From positions 1 to 64,000 of the forward strand of contig JAWWOO010000016.1 of assembly GCA_033851545.1 (NCBI GenBank): a DNA stretch of 64,000 nucleotides, read 5' to 3'. Source of the stretch: JAWWOL01 sp033851545 (GTDB lineage: Bacteria > Actinomycetota > Actinomycetes > JAWWOL01). A model generated the notes under the pieces. It made no database searches. It was given only the letters and a program-made list of their open reading frames with translations, and was not told the origin of the DNA. This document shows positions 29,000 through 37,352 of this stretch, one piece after another. How positions within the stretch are numbered: position 1 is the stretch's first letter; each line of letters starts with the position of its first letter. A program made the translations under genes and the position numbers.

Positions 29000-30415
29000 G
29001 TGACTGCTCTGCCAACGCCACAGCATCTTCACCTGCTACGCCGAGCCACGTTCGGCCCGACGCCGGCATCACTGGCAGAGCTCTCCCACCTCGGTTCCCG
29101 ACGGTGGCTGGACCGGCAGCTGCACCCAGCCTCGATTCCCGACCCGCTCGGTGACCGCTTGGTCAAGAGGTTCCCACGGCTCGCGCTCAGCACCGAACAG
29201 CGACGGGCGAGCCTGTCCGGCGCCGGCAAGTTCGCCTGTGTGACCGACCTGACGGCGCTGACCATCGGCCGGGCTGTGTGGAGCAGCCGGCAGCTCCAGG
29301 AGATGATGACGTCCACCTGGGCCGACCACTTCAGTGTCTTCAACGGCCCGGATCTCTGGGACTGCAGGGCTTCCCTGGACCACGATGCCGTACGCCCCAA
29401 CGCCCTCGGCCGGTTCGAGCACCTGTTGTCCGCGGTCGTACGCCATCCGGCCATGCTGAAGTTCCTCTCCGCCGACCAGTCGACGGCCGCGGCGCCCAAC
29501 GAGAACCTCGGCCGCGAGCTGCTCGAGCTGCACACGGTCGGGCTGGCTTCCGGCTTCTCCGAGGCTGACGTGAAGGCGTCGGCCAAGGTGCTCACCGGGC
29601 TCTCGGTCGGGCCTGACGGCGCCATGACCTACCGTCCTGAGCGGCACTACGTAGGGCCGTTGCGCGTGCTCGGCTGGTCTGCTGCCAACGCCAGCCCTGG
29701 GGCCGGCCCCCAGGTCCTGAGCTCCTACCTGCACTACCTGGCCCACCATCCGGCGACGGCGGCGAACGTGGCCAGGCGGCTCGCGGTGCGGTTCGTGAGT
29801 GACGCGCCCTCAGCTGCCCTCGTCCACCGCCTGGCCGAGAACTACCTGGCCAGCGGCACCCGCATCGACGTCGTCCTTCGCGCCTTGTTCAGCAGCCACG
29901 AGTTCGCGGCCTCGCACGGTGCCAAGGTGCGCCGGCCGTTCGAGGACATCGCTGCGACGTACCGCGTGCTGGGTTGCCGGCCCGCCAGTCACGGCACGGC
30001 GGGGCTTGCGACGCTGGTCTGGGTCAGCGCCCAGTCCGGCAACCAGCCGCTGTCCTGGCCCCAGCCCAACGGCTACCCCGACGTCGCATCGGCCTGGGCC
30101 TCGCCCTCCGGTCAGGTCGCGCGCTGGACCATGCACTACAACGCCGCATCCGGGGGCTGGACCCGGGCGCTGCACACACCGCCCCTGCGCGCATTGCTGC
30201 CCGCAACGCTGCCCGGCACCTGGGCCGAGCTCGTCGATGCGTTGACCACCCGGCTGACTTTCACCCGCTGGAAGCCGGCTCACCGCGCGGCTCTGCTGTC
30301 GTTCCTCGGCAGGAGCGCCCACGAACGAGTCCATGCCCTCGACTGGTCCACCACGTCCAAACTGCCCGAGCTGGTCGCCCTGGTGCTGGGCTCCCCCTAC
30401 TTCCAGGTGCGCTGA
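29000..30415 (+). CDS. DUF1800 protein
   Basis: 471 aa, GTG start with GAGG nine bases upstream. It begins with the DUF1800 hallmark LLRRATFGPTPASLAEL and continues with WADHFSVFNGPDLWD, NENLGRELLELHTVGLASGFSEADVKASAKVLTG (shortened), RHYVGPLRVLG and LARRLAVRFVSD, all typical of this family. There is no obvious signal peptide. DUF1800 genes are nearly always next to a DUF1501 gene, as here (one-base overlap, TGATG). The biochemical function is unknown. Position inside a polysaccharide locus suggests an envelope or extracellular role. Confidence 0.9.
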   Translation: MTALPTPQHLHLLRRATFGPTPASLAELSHLGSRRWLDRQLHPASIPDPLGDRLVKRFPRLALSTEQRRASLSGAGKFACVTDLTALTIGRAVWSSRQLQEMMTSTWADHFSVFNGPDLWDCRASLDHDAVRPNALGRFEHLLSAVVRHPAMLKFLSADQSTAAAPNENLGRELLELHTVGLASGFSEADVKASAKVLTGLSVGPDGAMTYRPERHYVGPLRVLGWSAANASPGAGPQVLSSYLHYLAHHPATAANVARRLAVRFVSDAPSAALVHRLAENYLASGTRIDVVLRALFSSHEFAASHGAKVRRPFEDIAATYRVLGCRPASHGTAGLATLVWVSAQSGNQPLSWPQPNGYPDVASAWASPSGQVARWTMHYNAASGGWTRALHTPPLRALLPATLPGTWAELVDALTTRLTFTRWKPAHRAALLSFLGRSAHERVHALDWSTTSKLPELVALVLGSPYFQVR

Positions 30416-31665
30416 TGACCGACAACTGTGACTGTGCGCCGGCCCTGAGCCGGCGTTCGTTCCTGACCGGCCTCGCCGCGACCGCCGGTGTCGCCGCCTT
30501 GGACGACGGGCTCTCCACCCGGGTGGCCTTTGCGGGAGGGCCCGTGGCCGGCGACGTGCTGGTCGTGCTGAGCCTCAGAGGGGGCGTGGACGGCCTCTCG
30601 GCCGTGGCACCGGTCACTGACCCGGCCTACCTCGCTGCCCGGCCCACCATCGCGCTGCAAGCCGCGCAGGCGATCCAGCTGGACCAGACGTTCGGCATGC
30701 ATCCGGCACTGTCCCCCCTGCTGCCGTGGTGGAGGTCCGGTGAGCTGGCGGTCGTACACGCGGTCGGACAGGGCGATCCCAGCCGGTCCCACTTCCGGGC
30801 GATGGAGGAGATGGAGCGAGCTGCCCCGGGGACGTCCCTGCGCACGGGGTGGCTGGACCGGGTGCTCGGGCTCCGCCAGGGCTCCGGGCCGCTCCAGGCC
30901 GTGGCGATGGGAGCCGCGCCGTTGCCGCAGGCCCTGCGCGGCCCTGCACCGGTGATGTCGGCGTGGGACCTCGACTCCTTCCGGCTCGGCTGGATCCCTT
31001 CCACCGACCCGCAACGGCAGCTGCGGTGGTCCACAGCGATGAACCGGCTCCAGGCCGGCACGAAGCCCAGCATCGCGGCACCGGCCCGCGCGGCCCTCCA
31101 CGCGATGGCCACCGTACGGACGGTCCGCAAGCGCGAGCCTGACGGAGGTCACTACCCCGCCACGAAGCTGGGCGGTGCCCTGCACGACGTGGCCCGGCTG
31201 ATCAAGGCCGACGTCGGCATGCAGCTCGCCTGTGTGGACTTCGGCAACTGGGACATGCACGCAGGGCTGGGACGGGTGGGCCAAGGCTGGATGCACCAGC
31301 AGCTCGGGGATCTGGCCGCTGCACTCGCTTCCTTCGCCACCGATCTGGGCGACCAGCTGCGCCGGGTCACCGTGGTGACCCTCTCGGAGTTCGGCCGGCG
31401 CGTGGCCGAGAACGGCTCGGGTGGTCTCGACCACGGCCACGGCAATGCGATGTTCCTGCTCGGGGGAGGCGTCGTCGGCGGCCGGGTGCACGGCACGTGG
31501 CCCGGCCTTGCTCCGGCGGGACTCGACGCCGGTGACCTGCCGGTCACCACCGACTACCGCAGCGTCCTGAGCGAGATTCTCCGCAGCCGGTGCGGCGTCG
31601 CCCGTACGGGGTCGGTGTTCCCCGGCTTCCGCGGGACGGCCCTGGGGGTGGTCCGGCCACTCTGA
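30415..31665 (+). CDS. Tat-exported DUF1501 protein
   Basis: 416 aa. The twin-arginine signal is clear: SRRSFLTGLAATAGVAAL (13-30). The DUF1501 (alkaline-phosphatase/sulfatase-like) core follows with VLVVLSLRGGVDGLSAV, GMHPALSPLLPWW, HFRAMEEME, the metal-site-like FGNWDMHAGLG, TLSEFGRRVAENGSGGLDHGHGNAMFLLGG and TDYRSVLSEIL. Family members are folded in the cytoplasm before export, which is consistent with a metalloprotein. It starts within the stop of the DUF1800 gene. The substrate is unknown; a phosphate or sulfate ester hydrolase of polymer decorations is a reasonable guess. Confidence 0.9.
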   Translation: MTDNCDCAPALSRRSFLTGLAATAGVAALDDGLSTRVAFAGGPVAGDVLVVLSLRGGVDGLSAVAPVTDPAYLAARPTIALQAAQAIQLDQTFGMHPALSPLLPWWRSGELAVVHAVGQGDPSRSHFRAMEEMERAAPGTSLRTGWLDRVLGLRQGSGPLQAVAMGAAPLPQALRGPAPVMSAWDLDSFRLGWIPSTDPQRQLRWSTAMNRLQAGTKPSIAAPARAALHAMATVRTVRKREPDGGHYPATKLGGALHDVARLIKADVGMQLACVDFGNWDMHAGLGRVGQGWMHQQLGDLAAALASFATDLGDQLRRVTVVTLSEFGRRVAENGSGGLDHGHGNAMFLLGGGVVGGRVHGTWPGLAPAGLDAGDLPVTTDYRSVLSEILRSRCGVARTGSVFPGFRGTALGVVRPL

Positions 31666-31685
31666 CCGCCCACCGCTACGATCAG

Positions 31686-32246
31686 GTGGTGCGCGGCAGT
31701 CGGGTCCGGCGTCGGCTGACCCGGCTGGTGGCTGTCCCTGGCGCCGTCCTCCTGGTGTGGGTCCTCGTCTGCTTCCGGCTCCTCGTGCACCCTGACCTCG
31801 ACCGGGTCGTCCCGGCGGACGCAGTGGTCATGCTGGGGGGCAGCTCGGGCGCCCGGCTCGACACCGCCGTGGCGCTGATGAGCGCCGGCAAAGCCGGCCA
31901 GCTGGTCGTCTCCACACCCTCCGACGGCTCGTCGACGCGGTCCAAGCAGTTCTGCGCGCAGCCGCACCCCTATCCCGTGCTGTGCTTCGACCCATCGCCG
32001 TCCACGACCCGCGGTGAGGCCGAGGAGATCCGCCGACTCGCGCTCGCCCGGCAGTGGCACACCGTCATCGTCGTGACGTCGGTGTTCCACATCTCCCGGG
32101 CCCGCATGACGATTCACCGCTGCTTCAAGGGAAAGCTGCTGATGGTGGCACCCCAGCACGAGGGCATTTCCCTGGCCACCTGGGCCTACCAGTTCGGCTA
32201 CCAGACTGCCGGCTGGGTCCAGGCTCAGTGGCTGCGGTCCTGCTGA
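31686..32246 (+). CDS. YdcF-like (DUF218) membrane-anchored protein
   Basis: 186 aa from GTG 31686 (start weakly supported; GTG 31689 is equally possible). One membrane helix (about 15-32) places the rest outside. The DUF218 fold is shown by DAVVMLGGSSGARLDTAVALMSAGKA, TRGEAEEIRRLA and VVTSVFHISRARMTI. Members such as SanA/ElyC affect envelope integrity and lipid-carrier sugar metabolism. Two Cys (in FCAQPHPYPVLCF) may pair. It is 20 bases after the DUF1501 gene and converges, with 22 bases of overlap, on the last gene of the glycosyltransferase operon. Confidence 0.8.
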   Translation: MVRGSRVRRRLTRLVAVPGAVLLVWVLVCFRLLVHPDLDRVVPADAVVMLGGSSGARLDTAVALMSAGKAGQLVVSTPSDGSSTRSKQFCAQPHPYPVLCFDPSPSTTRGEAEEIRRLALARQWHTVIVVTSVFHISRARMTIHRCFKGKLLMVAPQHEGISLATWAYQFGYQTAGWVQAQWLRSC

Positions 32247-33349
32247 ACCAGCTCGCCGAGCAGACCGGCAATGTCATCGACACTCGGCTCGTGCCTGAGC
32301 GCTTTGAGCTGCGACTCGGCGTTCGCCAGCAGCGCCTCACGCGTCGACCCGTCAAGGGCCCTGCTCATGCCACGCGCGATGGACGTCGGCTCGTCGACGT
32401 CGACGAACACGGCAGCATCGCCGGCGACCTCTCGCAACGAGCCGCCTGTGCCTGTCACTGCTGGGATCCCGTGCAGGAACGCCTCGACGATCGGCAGGCC
32501 GAACCCTTCGAACCGGGACGGGTAGACCAGCCCGGCAGCTCCGTCGAGCCAGCCGCTCTTGTCCTGGTCACTCACGTAGCCGGTACGGAGGACGAGAGGC
32601 GCCCTGCGGTCCATCAGCTCGGCCAACGGCGCAGGCACGCTGCCGAGACAGACCAACCCCACTCCGGCATGGTCGGCCTGGAGCGCGTCCACCGCTGACA
32701 GCAGCTGGGGCACGTTCTTTCGCGGGTCGTAGCCGCCGCTGTAGACGAAGTAGCGCTCCGGTGCCCGCTGATCGCGTACGGATGCGGATCCGCCCGCCTG
32801 GTCCGGCAGCGACGGGTAGAGCACCGCCACGTTGTTCACCCTGAGGATCCGCCGGACGTCTGCGGCCGTCTGATGCGAGTTGGCGATGACCAGGTCGACG
32901 GCCGTGACGGCTGCAGCCACCGACAGCAGGTACTTTGCCGCCCAGGCCGGTCGGTTCGTGAGGTAGAGCCGCGGCATCAGGACGGGGATCAGGTCGTGGA
33001 CGACGAGGGCCATCCGGGTGGGACCGCGGAAGAACGCCGGGAGGCCGTAGTTGGCTCCGGCCAGGTGGACGTCCGGCTTGTGCTGCCTGAGGTAACGGCG
33101 CAGTCCCAGCTGTTCCCAGCGGAACCCGCTCCGCTCGGCAATCGTGGCCGTCGCTGCCTCGGGGTAGGTGACGGCCAGCTGCTCGGCATGGGCGTGGTCG
33201 TCGGTCAGCAGGGTGACGGAGCCATCCGAACGGCACAAGGCGTTGATCGCCGCGTCGAGATAGACCGAGATCCCGATGCCCGGGCGCTTCAGGTAACGGG
33301 CGTCGACGGTTACCCGGAGGGCTGCCTCACCCGGTGACGGCTTCGGCAT
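32225..33349 (-). CDS. Glycosyltransferase, GT4 (GT-B) family; last gene of the polysaccharide operon
   Basis: 374 aa from ATG 33349 (GGGCGG upstream), starting 23 bases inside the flippase gene. GT-B fold, retaining type: N-terminal VDARYLKRPGIGISVYL (nucleotide-sugar loop), VVHDLIPVLMPRLYL, ANSHQTAADVRR, YFVYSGGYDPRKN, and the donor-binding end YPSRFEGFGLPIVEAFLHGIP with its E-x7-E pattern. Cytoplasmic, adds one sugar to a lipid-linked unit. Sugar identity cannot be told. Confidence 0.9.
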   Translation of the reverse strand: MPKPSPGEAALRVTVDARYLKRPGIGISVYLDAAINALCRSDGSVTLLTDDHAHAEQLAVTYPEAATATIAERSGFRWEQLGLRRYLRQHKPDVHLAGANYGLPAFFRGPTRMALVVHDLIPVLMPRLYLTNRPAWAAKYLLSVAAAVTAVDLVIANSHQTAADVRRILRVNNVAVLYPSLPDQAGGSASVRDQRAPERYFVYSGGYDPRKNVPQLLSAVDALQADHAGVGLVCLGSVPAPLAELMDRRAPLVLRTGYVSDQDKSGWLDGAAGLVYPSRFEGFGLPIVEAFLHGIPAVTGTGGSLREVAGDAAVFVDVDEPTSIARGMSRALDGSTREALLANAESQLKALRHEPSVDDIAGLLGELVQQDRSH

Positions 33350-34694
33350 CCGCCCACGCCTCCCGCCGGTTGCGCACGACCCACCAGGCACCTGCCCCGA
33401 ACAACAGGACGTTGACCACCTCGCCCCAGAACCACGCCCGGCCGATGTCGACGAGGGACGACGCCGCCAGGGCCGCCAGCAACAGGACGACCACGGCGTT
33501 CGCCGCATTCACGATGGTGCTGAAGAAGACCCGCTTGTCGAGGTAGAGCACGGTGCCGAAGATGAAGTTCGCGGCCACCATCACGGCAGAGGCCACGAGG
33601 TAACGCAACAGACCGACCGCCGCATGTCCGTACGAGGCACCGAACATCTGCAGCAGCAGGGGCGCCGCGACGTAGGCCACGGCCAGGATCGGCAGCACCG
33701 TGCCCGCGATGAGCTGGGATCCCTTGCGGATCAGGCTCAGTCGGCCGGCCTCCTGATAGGAGCCTTCGGCGAGCATCGAGCGGCTCACCATGCTGGGGAG
33801 GGTGAACAACAGGCTCGCAACCGCGTAGGCGACGTACCAGTAGGTCACCGAGGCCGTGCCCCACTTGTCCAGGAGCAGCAGGGGAAGCACGGTGGCCGGG
33901 ATGCCACCGACCAGCGCAGCGAGGTAGTTGCCCATCGAGAAGCGCCACAGCAGCTGGACCGAGACCCGGTCGATCCGGATCCGCGGCCGGTAGGCGCCGC
34001 CCCGGCAGAGCCGGTAGACCAGCAGGGCCAGCGCGGTCGCCCACGCCGCGGCCTGGGCGGAGAAGGCGGCGAGAGCGCCGATCGGCAGCAGCACCACCAG
34101 CAGCCCCAGCCGCACGCCGCTGGCGACGAGCGTCGTACGGACGAGTCGGCCGGCATCCCTGTTGGCGATGAACGACGACTCCGCCACACCCTGGAGGCTG
34201 GTCAGGACGCCGCCGACGAGCAGCGCGATGACGATGTACGGGCCGCCGGCCTTGCGAATGCCGGCCGATGCCGGCGACAGCAGAAACGCCGTGGTGGCCA
34301 GCAGCATGCCTCCGGCTGCGACGGTGAAGCAGGTATCGAGCATCGCGGCACGGTCCGGCGCCGTCGGCAGCATGCGCACCACGGAATAGCTGAGCCCGAG
34401 ACCGCTGAGGCTCAGCACCAGGGCCACGGCCGACAGGGCCGAGGTGGAGACGCCCAGCCGCCCGGGGCTGTAGAGATGCGCGGCCATCACCGTGAAGACG
34501 AAGCCGACCGCGGCGCCGACCAGCTGGTTGGCCACGAGCAGCATCGAGTTGCGGACCATGCCGTCGGCAAGGCCGCGACGCAGCCGGCCGGGAATGCCGG
34601 CAGGGCCACGGCGCCGGCGAGCGGCCGGAGGCGGCGGCAGCAGGCCGGCAACCGACTGGTCGGTCATCGTCAGGCCGTCGACGTCACTGGTCAT
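33327..34694 (-). CDS. Polysaccharide unit flippase, Wzx/MOP superfamily
   Basis: 455 aa, 12-14 hydrophobic segments (for example SMLLVANQLVGAAVGFVFTVM near 50-70 and LYLDKRVFFSTIVNAANAVV near 385-405), of the length and topology of Wzx flippases. The basic cytosolic N-terminus RRRRG precedes helix 1. It would move the lipid-linked oligosaccharide across the membrane. Start overlaps the acyltransferase stop by four bases (ATGA), so translation is coupled. Teichoic acid or O-antigen exporters of the ABC type are not present, so a Wzy-type route is implied. Confidence 0.85.
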   Translation of the reverse strand: MTSDVDGLTMTDQSVAGLLPPPPAARRRRGPAGIPGRLRRGLADGMVRNSMLLVANQLVGAAVGFVFTVMAAHLYSPGRLGVSTSALSAVALVLSLSGLGLSYSVVRMLPTAPDRAAMLDTCFTVAAGGMLLATTAFLLSPASAGIRKAGGPYIVIALLVGGVLTSLQGVAESSFIANRDAGRLVRTTLVASGVRLGLLVVLLPIGALAAFSAQAAAWATALALLVYRLCRGGAYRPRIRIDRVSVQLLWRFSMGNYLAALVGGIPATVLPLLLLDKWGTASVTYWYVAYAVASLLFTLPSMVSRSMLAEGSYQEAGRLSLIRKGSQLIAGTVLPILAVAYVAAPLLLQMFGASYGHAAVGLLRYLVASAVMVAANFIFGTVLYLDKRVFFSTIVNAANAVVVLLLAALAASSLVDIGRAWFWGEVVNVLLFGAGAWWVVRNRREAWADAEAVTG

Positions 34695-35296
34695 GAACGA
34701 GGACCTCTTTCAGTGATCTCACGGACGATTTTCGCCGGGACGCCGGAGACGACCACCCACGCGGGGATCTCGCCCTTGACCACGGAACCGGCACCGACCA
34801 CGGTGCCTTCCCCGATGGTCGTGCCGGGAAGCACCACCACCTGCCGGGCCAGCCACACGTCGTCCTCGATGACCACCGGCGCGGTGCGCACCCCGTGGCC
34901 CATTTCGAGCTCGTGGAAGTTGGTGTCGTAGACGGCTGACAGATCGCCGATGCGTACCCGGGAGCCGATCGTCACCGACAGCTCGGCATGGACAACGCTG
35001 CCCTGGTTGAGGAAGACGTCGTCGCCGATCACGAGGGAGCCTCCGCTGCCCGTACCGATCGAGGCTCTGAACTGGCGGCCGGACGTGCTGAAGTGGCGGC
35101 CCACGCGGATCTCGCCCCTGTTCGTGATCAGCGGCGGCCGGCCCATCATCGAGGGGAGGGCGCCGTGCTCCACGCGGTGACGCCGGAGGGTCAGCTCGGC
35201 TCGGGCGACGCGTACGCCCGCTCCGGCGAGGTACCAGCCGCGCTGAAACTCCCGGCGTGGCAAGGAAAGTTCGGGGTCGCCATCAGGGAGCCTCAC
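34691..35296 (-). CDS. Hexapeptide-repeat O-acetyltransferase of the polysaccharide operon
   Basis: 201 aa. The frame is open far upstream, but the GTG at 35296 overlaps the stop of the preceding glycosyltransferase (GTGA), fixing the start (MRLPDGDPELSLP). Left-handed beta-helix repeats run from about residue 60: IRVGRHFSTSG, LVIGDDVFLNQ, VTIGSRVRIGD, VVIEDDVWLARQVVVLPGTTIGEG, GVPAK at the end. The catalytic His lies in DTNFHELEMGHG. Likely acetylates the repeat unit; related to the protein at 21214 in fold but not a close copy. Confidence 0.87.
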   Translation of the reverse strand: MRLPDGDPELSLPRREFQRGWYLAGAGVRVARAELTLRRHRVEHGALPSMMGRPPLITNRGEIRVGRHFSTSGRQFRASIGTGSGGSLVIGDDVFLNQGSVVHAELSVTIGSRVRIGDLSAVYDTNFHELEMGHGVRTAPVVIEDDVWLARQVVVLPGTTIGEGTVVGAGSVVKGEIPAWVVVSGVPAKIVREITERGPRS

Positions 35297-36480
35297 CGGG
35301 CTGCCACCGTCCGCCGGACCTGGTCGAGGCGCTGCTCGACCTCCGCCGGGTCCGTGTTGTCGCTGTCGACCAGCTGGTGCATCAGCAGCAGGGTAGCGCG
35401 GGCAGCGGTCGACCAGTCCAGCTGACCCAGTCGCTGCCTGCCCCGCTCCCCCTCGGCCAGCAGCTCGGCAGTCGACCGCGAGAACAGCCGTACCAGGGCC
35501 GACCGCAGCCCTGGGAGGCCGGGGTCGAAGAACTCGACACCGCCGCCGGCGAGGTCGGTCAGTCCCGGCAGAGACGGCACGACGACGAGACGGCCGAAGG
35601 AGGCCGGCAGGAGGGCCGAGCCGCTCGTCGTCACCGTCCGGAAAGGAAGCACCACGGCGTCGGCCGCGTAGAAGAACGTGGACACCTGTTCGTCGGGAAC
35701 GTGGCCGAGGTGCAGCTGCACGACGTCGGCGAGGCCGGCATCCTCGACCGCCCGCTCTAGCCGGCGCCGCAGCAGGGCGTCGTCGCACCGGCCGGCAATG
35801 AGAACCCGTACACCGTCGGGCAACCGGTCCGCGGCAGTGAGAGCGGCGACGGCGGCCACCAGGTCCTCGACCCCCTTGTACGCCTGGACGATGCCGAAGA
35901 ACAGCAGCACCCGCGCGTCCTCCGGGAGATCCAGTCGGCTCCGGGCCTCGGCAGCCGTGACCGGCCGGCCATAGACATCGGTGTAGGGACCGTGCGCCAC
36001 CACCTGCGTGACCGGCAGGCCATCGGGTCCGGCGAGCTGGGCGAGGTCCCGCGCTGCCACCGGGGTGTGGACCAGCACGGCGTCGCACCTGCGGAGCAGC
36101 AGCCGGCGAGCCCTGCGGTCGTCCCGGAAGACCTGCTCGTGCGGCAGGACGTTGTGCGCGGTCCAGACCAGCTTCAGCCCGGCCAGCCGGGCCGTGAGCA
36201 GGACCAGGGCAAACCAGCGTTCCATCAGTAAGCGGACGGACGGACGGTGGCCGAACACCGGGAGCACGAAGCGGTAGACCCAGTGCAGGTGCAGCACGGA
36301 GTAGCCGCGAAGCCGGCACCACACCAGGGTCAGCGGCAGCAGCAACAGGTTCACCGAGTGCGACCTGGTCGGCTCCGGCACGTAGCCCACCTGGGCACCG
36401 AGCTCGCGCATCTGCCCGTACAGGAGCTCCTGGTACGGGTTCGCGTCGCGAGGGAGGGCGACCACCTTGACCTGCTTCAC
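35293..36480 (-). CDS. Glycosyltransferase, GT4 family
   Basis: 395 aa from GTG 36480, overlapping the GT2 stop at 36477 (GTGA). GT-B features: YSVLHLHWVYR, VWTAHNVLPHEQVF with the acceptor-side His, VVAHGPYTDVYG, VLLFFGIVQAYKGVEDLVAA (donor domain start), VLPFRTVTTSGSALLPASFG. The acceptor domain holds a hydrophobic patch (LLLLPLTLVW) that could lie on the membrane. Transfers one sugar in the cytoplasm. Donor unknown. Confidence 0.88.
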   Translation of the reverse strand: MKQVKVVALPRDANPYQELLYGQMRELGAQVGYVPEPTRSHSVNLLLLPLTLVWCRLRGYSVLHLHWVYRFVLPVFGHRPSVRLLMERWFALVLLTARLAGLKLVWTAHNVLPHEQVFRDDRRARRLLLRRCDAVLVHTPVAARDLAQLAGPDGLPVTQVVAHGPYTDVYGRPVTAAEARSRLDLPEDARVLLFFGIVQAYKGVEDLVAAVAALTAADRLPDGVRVLIAGRCDDALLRRRLERAVEDAGLADVVQLHLGHVPDEQVSTFFYAADAVVLPFRTVTTSGSALLPASFGRLVVVPSLPGLTDLAGGGVEFFDPGLPGLRSALVRLFSRSTAELLAEGERGRQRLGQLDWSTAARATLLLMHQLVDSDNTDPAEVEQRLDQVRRTVAAR

Positions 36481-37352
36481 CTGGCGTGGCCGGCAACGAA
36501 ACCGAGGGCGCCCGCGCCGTAGCAGAGATGGTCCATGAGCGTCCGCGCCGGCTGCGACGACCGGTTGCGGAGCAGAGGTACGGCGACCAGCAGCGGATAG
36601 GCCTTGAACTTCAAGGTCAACGGCAGTCCGAGGAGGAACAGCGGGTAGGCCACCAGGATCGGATCGCGCTGCGGCATCGACTTCCAGCGGGCGGCGGTGC
36701 GATGCGTTGCGTAGAGCTTGGCCCGGCCGGCGCCGTAGTACCAGGCCCGCTTGACCTGGCGCGCGGTGCCGCCCCAGTCGTGGTCCACCCGCGCCTCCGG
36801 CACGAGCCGGATCCGCACGCCGGCATCGTTGAGGCGCCAGGTGAAGTCGGTGTCGGAGCAGTAGTCGAACGTCTCGTCGAAGCCGCCGACCTTCTGGAAC
36901 GCCTCGCGGGTAAAGGCGAGGTTGATGGTGGCGCACTCCTCGAGGTACTCCCCCTCGACGCCCCACGTGTCGTAGATGTGCCGTCCGCTGGCGCTGCCGG
37001 TCATGCCGCACGTGGCCGACTCGCGTCCGGCGACGATCGGCCCGACCAGTCGGCTCAGCCACCCATCCCGCGGGTAGCAGCCCGCGTCGGTGTAGACGAT
37101 GATGTCGCCGCGGGCCTCGGCCACGCCCCGGTTGCGCTGCTCGGGGATGGTGACCCGCTTGCCAGGCACCGGCTCGAAGTCGATCCAGCGCACCCAAGGC
37201 CGCGCCGCGCGGATGTCGTCGAGGCGCTTGCGGGACGCGTCCACCACGATTACCTCGTGCTCGACCTCGTCGGTCATGCCGGCCAGCGCATCGAGCGTGC
37301 CGGCCAAGGCCCGTTCGTTCTTGCTGATCACGACGATGGACACGAACGTCAT
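36477..37352 (-). CDS. Glycosyltransferase, GT2 (GT-A) family
   Basis: 291 aa. GT-A motifs: VSIVVISKNERALAGTLDAL, EVIVVDASRKR, RNRGVAEARGDIIVYTDAGCYP (the DxD equivalent is TDAG), NLAFTREAFQKVGGFDETF and CSDTDFTWRL with the catalytic Asp. The C-terminus (220-291) has hydrophobic stretches suggesting membrane association. ATG start overlaps the stop... of its upstream membrane-protein gene by four bases. Inverting transferase; sugar unknown. Confidence 0.9.
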   Translation of the reverse strand: MTFVSIVVISKNERALAGTLDALAGMTDEVEHEVIVVDASRKRLDDIRAARPWVRWIDFEPVPGKRVTIPEQRNRGVAEARGDIIVYTDAGCYPRDGWLSRLVGPIVAGRESATCGMTGSASGRHIYDTWGVEGEYLEECATINLAFTREAFQKVGGFDETFDYCSDTDFTWRLNDAGVRIRLVPEARVDHDWGGTARQVKRAWYYGAGRAKLYATHRTAARWKSMPQRDPILVAYPLFLLGLPLTLKFKAYPLLVAVPLLRNRSSQPARTLMDHLCYGAGALGFVAGHAR

